Origin: Streptomyces longispororuber
Lineage (GTDB): Bacteria > Actinomycetota > Actinomycetes > Streptomycetales > Streptomycetaceae
DNA length: 64,000 bases
Direction of reading: 5' to 3'
Assembly: GCF_024448165.1 (NCBI RefSeq)
Contig: NZ_JAMOLN010000023.1
Span: 1-64,000 of the forward strand
Shown in pieces: positions 1-7,731 of the stretch. The notes under the pieces were generated by a model that did no database searches, was not told where the DNA came from, and worked only from the letters and a program-made list of their open reading frames with translations. The translations under genes were made by a program, and so were the position numbers. How positions within the stretch are numbered: the first letter of the stretch is position 1; each line of letters starts with the position of its first letter.

Positions 1-468
1 GCCGGCCAGCCCGTTCGCATACCCCTGGCCGACGGCGCGGGCCTTCCACGCGCCGTTGCGCAGGTACACCTCGATGACCACCAGGGCCGTCTCCGTGCCG
101 AGCTGGGGCGGAGTGAACGTGGCGAGGACGGTGCCGTCCGCCGCGTTCCGGATCGTGGCCGTGGGCTCGATGCCCTGGAACGTCTGGCCCTCGGCGTCCG
201 GGCTCGCGGTGACGACGATCTTCTCGATGCCGGGCGGGACCGCGGCCGTGTCGACCGTGATCGAGTCGGGGCTGGTGCCCCCGCCCGACGTGTAGGTCAC
301 ACCGGGGCCCGAGGGCTGGTTGTAGAAGATGAAGTCGTCGTCCGAGCGCACCTTGCCGTCGGCGGTGAGCAGCAGGCCCGATACGTCGAGCCGCACGGGG
401 GCCGAGACGTCCACCGCCACACGCTGCGCCGTGAGCGGGATGTTCGAGCCGGGGGTCATAGCTGTCAT
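1..468 (-). CDS. TerD family protein (3' part missing)
   Basis: The reading frame runs off the left edge, so the C-terminal end is missing. The product begins MTAMTPGSNIPL and continues with an LDVSGLLLTADGKVRSDDDF stretch, a GGG-containing loop and GIEKIVVTASPDAEG, all typical of TerD-domain proteins. These are calcium-binding beta-sandwich proteins linked to tellurite and stress resistance, and Streptomyces have several. The acidic DDD cluster fits the usual metal-binding region. Two in-frame ATGs lie 9 bases apart (468 and 459); neither has a strong ribosome binding site. I took the upstream one because the MTAMTPGSNIPL form occurs in relatives. The family is secure, the exact cellular role is not. 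Confidence 0.85.
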   Translation of the reverse strand, partial: MTAMTPGSNIPLTAQRVAVDVSAPVRLDVSGLLLTADGKVRSDDDFIFYNQPSGPGVTYTSGGGTSPDSITVDTAAVPPGIEKIVVTASPDAEGQTFQGIEPTATIRNAADGTVLATFTPPQLGTETALVVIEVYLRNGAWKARAVGQGYANGLAG

Positions 469-542
469 GCCAGGGGTAACGAGCGGGTCCGCTTTACCGT
501 TCCCTTACCGAAGACTTTTCTTACCCGTCCGGATGCGGCCCG

Positions 543-1136
543 CTACGGCTTGGACCGCACCCCTTCGAGCAGGAGCTGCTGGTAGCGGCCCATGTCCTTG
601 GGTCCGTCGCCCGCGAGCTCGGCCGCGGTGACCATGGCGTGGTTGAGCCGCAGCAGCTCCAGATGGGTGAGGTCGGCGCGCACCTCGCCGGCCTCCTGGG
701 CCGCCGCGAGCAGCTCGGCGGCCGCCGTCTTGAGGACGTCGCCGCACTGGACGACGACGGGCGAGCCGCCCTCGGCGACGGCGGCGCCGAGCAGCGCCTT
801 GAGGGCGCGCACCCGCACGATCTGCTCACCGAGGTCGGTCAGCCAGGTGAAGAGCGCCTCGCCGGGCGGCAGTTCGGCCGCCAACTCCCTTGCCCGTTCG
901 GCGAGTTCGTCGAACCGGTCGACGTACACGGCCTCCATGAGGGCCTCCCGGGTCGGGAAGTGCCGGTAGAGCGTGCCGGATCCGACGCCGGCCCGCTTGG
1001 CGATGTCGTCGAGCGAGGCCTCGGCGCCCTTCTCGGCGAACGCCTCGCCGGCCTCCCGCACCAGCCGGTCGTAATTGCGCCGCGCGTCGGCCCGCTTCGG
1101 CCTGGACGGGCGGCCCGCCGCTCCCACCTGGGTCAT
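543..1136 (-). CDS. TetR family transcriptional regulator
   Basis: A 197-residue TetR-type repressor. Residues about 20-66 form the helix-turn-helix domain, with the signature GAEASLDDIAKRAGVGSGTL followed by YRHFPTREALMEAVY. The rest is a variable ligand-binding domain ending in LLLEGVRSKP. It is divergent from the drug-efflux gene at 1287, with 150 bases between the starts, and that gap contains the symmetric site TTAGC-N4-GCTAA. The usual arrangement is a local repressor of the neighbouring pump, released when a pump substrate binds. The regulated gene and the ligand are inferred from position only. Confidence 0.9.
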   Translation of the reverse strand: MTQVGAAGRPSRPKRADARRNYDRLVREAGEAFAEKGAEASLDDIAKRAGVGSGTLYRHFPTREALMEAVYVDRFDELAERARELAAELPPGEALFTWLTDLGEQIVRVRALKALLGAAVAEGGSPVVVQCGDVLKTAAAELLAAAQEAGEVRADLTHLELLRLNHAMVTAAELAGDGPKDMGRYQQLLLEGVRSKP

Positions 1137-1186
1137 TCACCACTCCTGCCAGGACGCCTTGCACAACCGGGGACCCTCTCCGTATC

Positions 1187-1200
1187 TTAGCCGGAGCTAA
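1187..1200. promoter_or_regulatory. Candidate TetR operator
   Basis: TTAGC-CGGA-GCTAA is a perfect 5-bp inverted repeat in the gap between the divergent TetR and MFS genes, 51 bases upstream of the TetR start and 87 bases upstream of the MFS start. It is AT-richer than its surroundings. This is the natural place for the repressor to control both promoters. The call rests on symmetry and position; no protein binding is known. Confidence 0.45.
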
Positions 1201-1224
1201 ACGGAGACAGTCCCCGCTTCTTCT

Positions 1225-1248
1225 CGCGGGCAGTCCGGGCTGCCCGCG
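1225..1248 (+). other. Hairpin in the leader of the efflux gene
   Basis: CGCGGGCAG and CTGCCCGCG form a perfect 9-bp stem around a 6-base loop. It lies 39 bases upstream of the MFS start codon and so probably within its 5' untranslated region. It may be a second regulatory site or an RNA structure. There is no U-run after it, so an ordinary terminator is unlikely. Confidence 0.35.
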
Positions 1249-1286
1249 CGTTCCCTCAACCCACCGTCCCAGTACGGGAGTCGAGC

Positions 1287-2753
1287 ATGTCCTCCGCACC
1301 GCCCACCACCGCGTCCCAGGCCTTACCGCGCACCGTAACGCGCCCGGGCGCCGTCCTCACCCTCGTGGTGACCGCCTACTTGATGGTCGGCGTCGACGCC
1401 ACCGTCGTGAACGTCGCGCTCCCCGACATCCGGCGCACCCTCGACTTCTCACCCACCGGCCTGTCCTGGGTCCTCAACGCCTACACCCTCGCCTTCGGCG
1501 GTCTGCTGCTGCTCGGCGGCCGGGTGGGCGACATCGTCGGCCGGCGCCGGACCCTGACCGTCGGCGTGCTGGTCTTCGCCGCCGCCTCACTGGCCGGCGG
1601 ACTCGCCACCGACAGCGCTCTGCTGCTCGCCGCGCGGGCCGTGCAGGGCGTCGGCGCCGCGCTCATCGCGCCGAGCACCCTCGCCCTGATCACCACGCAC
1701 TTCACCGAGGGCGCCGCCCGCCACCGCGCCCTCGCCTTCTACTCCTCGGCGGCCGGCATCGGCGCCTCCGTCGGGCTCGTCGTCGGCGGCGCGCTCACCG
1801 ACCTCGCGTCCTGGCGCTGGGCACTCCTGATCAACGTGCCGATCGGGGTCGCGGTCGCCCTCGCGCTGCCCCGGGTGGTCCGGGAGACCCCGCGGCACAG
1901 CGGGACGTTCGACGCGGCGGGCGCCGTCACCGGCACCGCCGGGATGTTCTTCCTCGTCTACGCCTTCATCCGGGTCTCGGACAGCGGCTGGTCCGACACC
2001 CGGGCGCTGACCTGCTTCACCTCGGCGGCCGCGCTGCTCGCCGGATTCCTCCGGGTGGAGTCGCGCGCCCGGCAGCCCATCGCGCCGCTCGCCCTCTTCC
2101 GCGACCGCAACAGGGCGGGCGCCTACGCGGGCATCCTGCTGCTGCCCGCCGGCAACTTCGGTGCGTTCTACTTCCTCACCCTCTACGTCCAACAGGTCCT
2201 CGGCTACAGCCCGTTCAAGGCCGGCTTCGCCTTCCTGCCGCTGACGGCGGGGGTGTTCGCGACGGTGCGGTGCGTGCCGCGGCTGCTGGCCCGGTTCGGC
2301 ACGAAGCCGGTCCTGGTCAGCGGCTCCGTGCTCCTGATCGCCTCGGGCGGCTGGCTGTCCCGGCTGGGCGTCGGTGACGGCTACGCGACCGGCCTCCTCG
2401 GCCCGATGCTGCTGCTCGGGGTCGGCGTCGGCCTGAGCTTCCTGCCGCTCAACGCGACGATCCTCGCGGGCATCGAGCCCCGCGAGGCGGGCGCCGCGTC
2501 GGGCCTGCTCCAGACCTTCCAGTGGCTGGGCGGCACCCTCGGCCTCGCGGTCCTGGTCACGGTCTACGGCACGGCGACCCGCCACGCACACGGCTCCGCG
2601 GACGCGGTCCTCGTGCACGGGGCGGGGCGGGCGTTCGCGGTGGGGACGGTGATCGCGGCGGCCGCGCTCCTGGTGATCGCGACGGTGATCACTCAGGGGC
2701 GCGGGGAACGGCGCGAGCAACCACGCACACCCCGCGCCCGGCACCGGACCTGA
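1287..2753 (+). CDS. MFS drug efflux transporter (EmrB/QacA, DHA2 type), with a TTA codon
   Basis: A 488-residue membrane protein with 12-14 hydrophobic segments. Family marks include the N-terminal MVGVDATVVNVALPDIRRTL segment, GGRVGDIVGRRR in the loop after the second helix, and RAVQGVGAALIAPSTLALI. It belongs to the proton-driven drug/H+ antiporter group common in actinomycetes. The ATG at 1287 follows a GGGAG. Codon 13 (1323-1325) is TTA, the leucine codon that in Streptomyces depends on the developmentally controlled bldA tRNA, and it is the only in-frame TTA I found among the genes as called. Divergent from a TetR gene that probably represses it. Substrate unknown. Confidence 0.92.
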   Translation: MSSAPPTTASQALPRTVTRPGAVLTLVVTAYLMVGVDATVVNVALPDIRRTLDFSPTGLSWVLNAYTLAFGGLLLLGGRVGDIVGRRRTLTVGVLVFAAASLAGGLATDSALLLAARAVQGVGAALIAPSTLALITTHFTEGAARHRALAFYSSAAGIGASVGLVVGGALTDLASWRWALLINVPIGVAVALALPRVVRETPRHSGTFDAAGAVTGTAGMFFLVYAFIRVSDSGWSDTRALTCFTSAAALLAGFLRVESRARQPIAPLALFRDRNRAGAYAGILLLPAGNFGAFYFLTLYVQQVLGYSPFKAGFAFLPLTAGVFATVRCVPRLLARFGTKPVLVSGSVLLIASGGWLSRLGVGDGYATGLLGPMLLLGVGVGLSFLPLNATILAGIEPREAGAASGLLQTFQWLGGTLGLAVLVTVYGTATRHAHGSADAVLVHGAGRAFAVGTVIAAAALLVIATVITQGRGERREQPRTPRARHRT

Positions 2754-2771
2754 CCCGGCGGACGGGCAGCC

Positions 2772-2800
2772 GGGGTGAGCGCCGCCGAGCCGCTCACCCC
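2772..2800. terminator. Bidirectional terminator hairpin
   Basis: GGGGTGAGCG and CGCTCACCCC pair perfectly over 10 bp around a 9-base loop. The hairpin sits between the convergent MFS and TROVE genes and overlaps the stop codon of the latter. No clear U-run follows, which is normal for Streptomyces terminators. Confidence 0.6.
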
Positions 2801-4380
2801 CGCTCGTCCCACGGCCACCTCGCGTCCCGCCCCGCCTCGATCAGCGACACCATCCGGAACGCCGCGTCCGACAGCCCGCCGAACACGTGCCGGTTCCCCG
2901 CCCCGGACGGCGCGTGACCGGCCCGGTACCCGGCCAGATTCCACGTGTACACCGGCACCCCCGCGGGGACCTGCTCGGTCGGGTCGCCGTGGAAGTTGTA
3001 CGCCGCCTGCTCGTCGGTGACGATCAGGACCCGGTCGTGGCCCCGGTAGTGCCGCCGCACGGCCTCCGCCGTGTTCGTCCCGCCGAGGTCACCGAACCGC
3101 TCCATGACCTTCAGGACCGACTCGCCCTTGCGGTACATCACGTCGGTGCTGCCCGTACCGAACTGCACCAGGTCGGCCCGCTCCGCCCGCAGCGCGAGCG
3201 CCGCGCCGAACACCGCCGCCGCGTCCGCCCGGTTGAGCTGCGAACGCCCCGACAGCGGACCCCACATGGAGCCGGAGCGGTCCACCAGGATCAGCGAACG
3301 GCCGCCCAGGGACGGCACGTTGGCCAGCGCATGGCCGAGCGCCGTCTCCAGCGCGTACGCCCAGCGCAGCGACGGCGCGTGCCGGTAGGCGGCCAGGTAG
3401 CGGAACGGGAACTGCCGCGAGCGCGCCACCTCGGCCGGATCGGAGATCTTCGCGGCGACGCGCGCGGCGACCTCGTCCGAGACACCGGCCTCGTCGAAGT
3501 TCCGCAGGTTCCGGGTCAGCGCCATCGCGCCCATCGACGGGATCACGGCCTCCCAGGCCGCCCTGTCCATCGGCCCCTGCAGCCAGCCGGCCAGCGCCTC
3601 CCACGTCATGCCGGCCGCGGCGAGGCGACCGGCACCGTCGGGAGCGAGCAGCACGGCACGCCGCTCCCCGACCGACATGGCCATCAACTCCCGGTGCGTG
3701 ACGAGGACTTCGCTCGACGCCGGGGCCACCGCCGTATCCGGGTTGTGCCGCCGGTCGAGCGCGTACGCGAACAGGTCGCCCTGCCACGGCTTCGCCGGGT
3801 CGGGCGCGGCGTGCACCAGGTTCAGGACATCGCCGAACCGGTACCCCGTGGACGCGGTGTCGTACTTCAGGAGCGCCTTGCCGTGGTACAGCCGGCGCAC
3901 CGCGTCGGCGATACCGCGCTTGACCGGCTTGGGCACGGCGCGGCCGTACGTCTGCGTCCAGTAGCCGAGCAGTTCGCCGGGCTCGTCCGGACGGCGCAGC
4001 ACGGACGCGACGACCTGCCGGTTCGCCGGGCCGTCCGTGGCGCCCGCGTCGAGGCGTGCCTTCACGTACTCGGCTGCGCCGACGACCGACGCGGTCCGCA
4101 TGTTGCCCTCGCCGCGCAGCCAGCCGAGCAGGCCCGCGGTCCACTCCGGGTCGGTCACGGCGAGCCGGCGCACGAGCGTGGCGAACCGGTCGTCCCGGTC
4201 CGCGCCGCCCTCGTAGAAAGTCTGCTGGGAAACGAAGTTGGCGACGGCGAGCAGGAAAGTCTCGGAACGCGCGTCGCGCTCGAATCCGAGGCCGCCCTGG
4301 TGCGTGCGCGTGCTGCGTCCGGTGCTGCGCACGGCGGAAAGGACAGCCGCCTTCGCGGTCTTGCGGTTGAAACGTGCCAT
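2794..4380 (-). CDS. TROVE domain protein, bacterial Ro60 (Rsr) orthologue
   Basis: A 528-residue protein of Ro60 size. The N-terminal two thirds is the alpha-helical TROVE ring, starting MARFNRKTAKAAVL and including GGLGFERDARSETFLLAVAN and RGEGNMRTASVVGAAEYVK. From about residue 360 a von Willebrand factor A domain follows with an intact MIDAS: DRSGS (D367, S369, S371), GGTNT near 435 and TDE at D456. Ro60 proteins hold misfolded or structured RNA in the ring and partner with Y RNAs; bacterial relatives work in RNA quality control and stress survival. A long structured element lies 44-158 bases upstream of the start (4424-4538) and is the likely partner RNA. No rtcB or PNPase gene is nearby. 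The family is firm, the role inferred. Confidence 0.93.
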   Translation of the reverse strand: MARFNRKTAKAAVLSAVRSTGRSTRTHQGGLGFERDARSETFLLAVANFVSQQTFYEGGADRDDRFATLVRRLAVTDPEWTAGLLGWLRGEGNMRTASVVGAAEYVKARLDAGATDGPANRQVVASVLRRPDEPGELLGYWTQTYGRAVPKPVKRGIADAVRRLYHGKALLKYDTASTGYRFGDVLNLVHAAPDPAKPWQGDLFAYALDRRHNPDTAVAPASSEVLVTHRELMAMSVGERRAVLLAPDGAGRLAAAGMTWEALAGWLQGPMDRAAWEAVIPSMGAMALTRNLRNFDEAGVSDEVAARVAAKISDPAEVARSRQFPFRYLAAYRHAPSLRWAYALETALGHALANVPSLGGRSLILVDRSGSMWGPLSGRSQLNRADAAAVFGAALALRAERADLVQFGTGSTDVMYRKGESVLKVMERFGDLGGTNTAEAVRRHYRGHDRVLIVTDEQAAYNFHGDPTEQVPAGVPVYTWNLAGYRAGHAPSGAGNRHVFGGLSDAAFRMVSLIEAGRDARWPWDERG

Positions 4381-4423
4381 GAGAATTCCCCCCCGAATTC
4401 GTGAATGTCTGGCGACTTACGGA

Positions 4424-4538
4424 GGGAGGCGCAGCGAATGGAGCGGGCCCGAGGTCGGAAGGGGTGACGGTCGGGATTCGACCTCAACGAAGTAACCGTC
4501 ACGGTCGCACCGGGCACGCACCGTCTGCTGCGCCTCCC
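4424..4538. ncRNA. Candidate Y RNA (Ro60 partner)
   Basis: The ends of this 115-base element, GGGAGGCGCAGC (4424-4435) and GCTGCGCCTCCC (4527-4538), form a perfect 12-bp stem enclosing 91 bases. Inside are two more perfect inverted repeats: GAGGTCG/CGACCTC (4451-4457 with 4479-4485) and GTGACGGT/ACCGTCAC (4464-4471 with 4495-4502). They interlock, so together they would make a pseudoknot. Y RNAs have this general plan: paired ends bound by Ro60, and a folded module between. In several bacteria the Y RNA gene is adjacent to the Ro gene, as here. Strand is uncertain: it could be transcribed with the TROVE gene or away from it. A TTCGA T-loop-like run is at 4477-4481 on the plus strand, but I could not draw a convincing T-arm. 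An alternative reading is a structured 5' leader of the TROVE mRNA. Confidence 0.55.
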
Positions 4539-4679
4539 GAGATCAATTCGGCGGCGGTGTGTTTTCTGGAAAGGAAGTAACCGCTGCCCGCGCACCGGGA
4601 GGTGCGAACTCTTCGTGCGAAAGACTGTACGGCGGCGCGCGTCTGCGACGCCAAGGATTAATTTTGCGAGAGTTCCGGA

Positions 4680-6155
4680 GTGAACCCGGACAAACACCAA
4701 GACGCGCATCTGGACGACCCGATCACCGCGGAAGGCGTCTCCGACGCCGGTGACCTCGGTTATGCCAAGGCCCTCAAGCCACGCCACATCAGCATGATCG
4801 CGATCGGTGGCGCGATCGGCACCGGCCTCTTTCTCGGCGCGGGCGGAAACCTCGCCAAGGCGGGGCCGGCCCTCGCGTTCGCCTACGCCATCTGCGGGGT
4901 GTTCGCGTTCTTCGTCGTGCGGGCTCTCGGTGAACTGGTCGTGCACCGCCCGTCGTCGGGCTCCTTCGTGAGTTACGCCCGGGAGTTCCTGGGCGAGCGC
5001 GGCGCTTTCGTGGCGGGCTGGATGTACGTCCTGAACTGGTCGACGGCCGGCATGGCCGACATCACGGCGGTGGCCCTGTACGTGCACTACTGGTCGATGT
5101 TCACGTCGGTCCCGCAATGGGTGCTCGCGGCGATCGCCCTGGCGGTCGTGCTCAGCGTGAACCTCATCTCCGTGAAGGCCTTCGGTGAGATGGAGTTCTG
5201 GTTCGCGATCGTCAAGGTCGCGGCGCTCGTGCTGTTCCTGCTGATCGGCATCTTCTTCCTGGCCACGGGCCGGCCGGTGGACGGCCAGGAACCGGGCTTC
5301 ACGCTGATCAGCGACAACGGCGGCTTCTTCCCGCTGGGAGTGCTGCCGGTCGTCCTCATCACGCAGACGGTGGTCTTCGCGTACGCGGCCGTCGAGATGG
5401 TCGGTGTGACGGCGGGCGAGACCGAGGACCCGGAGAAGCTGGTCCCGAAGGCCGTGAACTCGATCATGTGGCGGGTCGGCATCTTCTACGTGGGCTCGGT
5501 GGTGATGCTGACGCTGCTGCTGCCGTGGACGGCGTACTCCGCGGACGAGAGCCCGTTCGTGACGGTGCTGTCCAAGATCGGGGTGCCGTCGGCGGGCGGC
5601 ATCATGAACCTGGTGGTGCTCACCGCCGCGATGTCGTCCCTCAACTCGGGCCTCTACACGACGGGCCGCATCCTGCGCTCGATGGCGATGGCGGGCTCCG
5701 CGCCGTCCTTCACCGCGCGGATGAGCGGCAGCCATGTCCCGTACGGAGGCATCCTGCTGACGGCGACGGCCGCCCTGTTCGGGGTCGCGCTGAACGCGTG
5801 GCTGCCGGAGGACGCGTTCGCGATCGTCACCAACATCTCCTCGCTCGGCGTCATCTCCACCTGGTGCATGATCATGCTCTGTCACCTGGTGTTCGTGCGG
5901 CGGGCGCGGGAGGGCGTCGTGCGGCGGCCGGCGTTCCGGCTGTGGGCGTCGCCGTGGATCGAACTGACCACGATCGCCTTCCTGCTGGCGGTCGTCGTGA
6001 TGATGTGGTTCGACAAGGACGGCGCGGGCCGGGACACCGTCCTGATGCTCATCCCGATCGCGGTGTGCCTGGCGATCGGCTGGTACGCGGTGCGCGGGCG
6101 GGTCCACCGGATCGCCTCCGAGAGCGAGGCTCCGCCGGTGGACCCGTTGCAGTAG
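4680..6155 (+). CDS. APC family amino acid permease (AnsP/GABA-permease-like)
   Basis: A 491-residue protein with about 12 membrane spans. Residues 30-60 contain LKPRHISMIAIGGAIGTGLF, the substrate-binding signature of the amino acid-polyamine-organocation family, followed by a conserved EFLGERGAFVAGWMY. It resembles the asparagine, GABA and aromatic amino acid permeases; the exact substrate cannot be told. The chosen GTG at 4680 has only a weak GGA just before it. The leader contains a 6-bp hairpin with a GGGA loop at 4591-4606. It converges with the PhoX gene, the stops being only 4 bases apart. Confidence 0.88.
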   Translation: MNPDKHQDAHLDDPITAEGVSDAGDLGYAKALKPRHISMIAIGGAIGTGLFLGAGGNLAKAGPALAFAYAICGVFAFFVVRALGELVVHRPSSGSFVSYAREFLGERGAFVAGWMYVLNWSTAGMADITAVALYVHYWSMFTSVPQWVLAAIALAVVLSVNLISVKAFGEMEFWFAIVKVAALVLFLLIGIFFLATGRPVDGQEPGFTLISDNGGFFPLGVLPVVLITQTVVFAYAAVEMVGVTAGETEDPEKLVPKAVNSIMWRVGIFYVGSVVMLTLLLPWTAYSADESPFVTVLSKIGVPSAGGIMNLVVLTAAMSSLNSGLYTTGRILRSMAMAGSAPSFTARMSGSHVPYGGILLTATAALFGVALNAWLPEDAFAIVTNISSLGVISTWCMIMLCHLVFVRRAREGVVRRPAFRLWASPWIELTTIAFLLAVVVMMWFDKDGAGRDTVLMLIPIAVCLAIGWYAVRGRVHRIASESEAPPVDPLQ

Positions 6156-6159
6156 GGCG

Positions 6160-7611
6160 TCAGCGCTGGCGCTTCCAGGGGCCGGTGATGGCGAGCATGA
6201 TGCCCGGCGTCTGGATGTTGGCGTACAGGGTGCGGCCGTCCGGCGAGAAGGTGACGCCGGTGAACTCGCTGTACTCCGGCTCCGCCTCGGTGCCGATGTT
6301 GAGCTCGTTGCGCGCGATCGGGTACGTACGGCCCTTCTCGGTCGCGCCGAACAGGTGCTGGACGCCCTCGCCGTCCTCGGCGATGACCAGACCGCCGTAC
6401 GGGGAGACGGTGATGTTGTCCGGGCCGTCGAAGGCGCCATCCTTCGAAGGGTCCGGGTTGACGCCGAGCAGCACCTTCAGGGTCAGGGTGCGGCGCTTGG
6501 GGTCGTAGAACCAGACCTGGCCGTCGTGCGCGACGGGGCTCTCCTCACGGGCGAACGAGGAGACGATGTACGTGCCGCCGTCGCCCCACCACATGCCCTC
6601 CAGCTTGCGGGCGCGGGTGATCTCGCCGTCCTTGAACTGCTTGCGCACGGAGACCGTCTTGGCGTCGCGGTCGGGGACGTCGACCCAGTCCACGCCGTAC
6701 GTCGTACCGATCTTCGTGGCGCGGGACAGGTCGTCGACGAACCGGCCGCCCGAATCGAAGCACTTGGCCGCCTGGAGGACGCCCGCGTCCTCGGCGAGGG
6801 TGCGCAGCTGTCCGCGGCCGTGCTTGAAGCCGTGCGGCGGGACCCAGCGGTAGAGCAGTCCGTTGGGCCCGGACGCGTCCTCCGTCAGGAAGGCGTGGCC
6901 GCGCTTGGGGTCGATGACGACGGCCTCGTGGGCGTACCGGCCGAACGCCTTGATCGGGTGCGGGGCCCGGTTGGCGCGGCGGTCGTAGGGGTCGACCTCG
7001 AAGACGTAGCCGTGGTCCTTGGTGAAGCCGTTCTTGCCGGCCTTGTCCTCGGTCTCCTCGCAGGTGAGCCAGGTGCCCCACGGGGTGGAGCCGCCCGCGC
7101 AGTTGGTCGCGGTGCCGGCGATGCCGACCCACTCGGCGACCTCGCCGCCGCGGCGCACCTCGACGACGGTGCAGCCGCCCGCGGCGGCCGGGTCGTAGAC
7201 GAGTCCCTCGGTGAGCGGGACCGGGTGCGGCCACTGGGCGCGGGCGCCGGCCAGCTCGTGGTTGTTGACGAGGAGGGTGGTGCCGCGCGGGCCCTCGAAG
7301 GTGGCGGTGCCGTCGTGGTTGGACGGGGTGGGCTCGCCCGACTCCAGGGTGGTCTTCCCGCTGTACGTGATGACCTTGTACGAGAAGTGGGCGGGCAGCG
7401 CGAGGAGGCCGGCCGGGTCGGACACCAGCGGCCCGTACCCGATGCCGTGCCCGCCCTTGCGGTCCTCGGCGCCGGCGAGCTCTTCGGTGCCGTCGTCGGT
7501 GGCCGCGAGCGCGCCCGGCGCGGTGGCGAGGGCGCCGACGGAGCCGGCCAGGGCGACGCCCGCGCCGGTGGCCGCGGAGCGTCTGGCGAAGTCCCTGCGA
7601 GTGAGCGACAT
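6160..7611 (-). CDS. PhoX family secreted alkaline phosphatase (DUF839)
   Basis: A 483-residue protein with a twin-arginine signal at the N-terminus: TRRDFARRSAATGAG, a hydrophobic stretch, then an Ala-rich cleavage region near residue 36. The mature part has PhoX/DUF839 features: NHELAGARAQWPHP, GGSTPWGTWLTCEE, GRYAHEAVVIDP and the late SPYGGLVIAEDGEG. PhoX enzymes are calcium- and iron-dependent phosphomonoesterases exported folded by the Tat system to scavenge phosphate. An 11-bp direct repeat resembling a PHO box lies 71-92 bases upstream, fitting phosphate-starvation control by PhoR-PhoP. The enzymatic call comes from the family. Confidence 0.88.
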   Translation of the reverse strand: MSLTRRDFARRSAATGAGVALAGSVGALATAPGALAATDDGTEELAGAEDRKGGHGIGYGPLVSDPAGLLALPAHFSYKVITYSGKTTLESGEPTPSNHDGTATFEGPRGTTLLVNNHELAGARAQWPHPVPLTEGLVYDPAAAGGCTVVEVRRGGEVAEWVGIAGTATNCAGGSTPWGTWLTCEETEDKAGKNGFTKDHGYVFEVDPYDRRANRAPHPIKAFGRYAHEAVVIDPKRGHAFLTEDASGPNGLLYRWVPPHGFKHGRGQLRTLAEDAGVLQAAKCFDSGGRFVDDLSRATKIGTTYGVDWVDVPDRDAKTVSVRKQFKDGEITRARKLEGMWWGDGGTYIVSSFAREESPVAHDGQVWFYDPKRRTLTLKVLLGVNPDPSKDGAFDGPDNITVSPYGGLVIAEDGEGVQHLFGATEKGRTYPIARNELNIGTEAEPEYSEFTGVTFSPDGRTLYANIQTPGIMLAITGPWKRQR

Positions 7612-7681
7612 GTGGCTGTCTCCCGGTGGAGTGGGTGTGAGGGCGGGGGGCGGACCCTGTTTTCGGCCACACGGTCTCGCT

Positions 7682-7703
7682 CGCGTATAAACGGCGGTTG
7701 AAC
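7682..7703 (-). promoter_or_regulatory. Candidate PHO box (PhoP site)
   Basis: Read on the minus strand, two consecutive 11-bp units occur: GTTCAACCGCC and GTTTATACGCG. Streptomyces PhoP binds direct repeats of 11 bp whose conserved part is GTTCACC; the first unit matches 6 of 7 and the second 4 of 7. The site is upstream of the PhoX phosphatase gene, a class usually under PhoP control, and also 29-50 bases upstream of the divergent SDR gene. Confidence 0.5.
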
Positions 7704-7731
7704 ACCGTCCGACGTCGAGGGGCCCGCTTCC

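Noticed and set aside
4471..4490. tRNA gene suggested by a T-loop-like TTCGA run
   Set aside because: No acceptor stem, anticodon arm or proper T-arm can be drawn around it; the pairing seen fits a Y-RNA-like element instead.
4559..4753. 64-codon plus-strand frame upstream of the permease
   Set aside because: Overlaps the permease start in another frame and has no domain; the region is better explained as leader and structured RNA.
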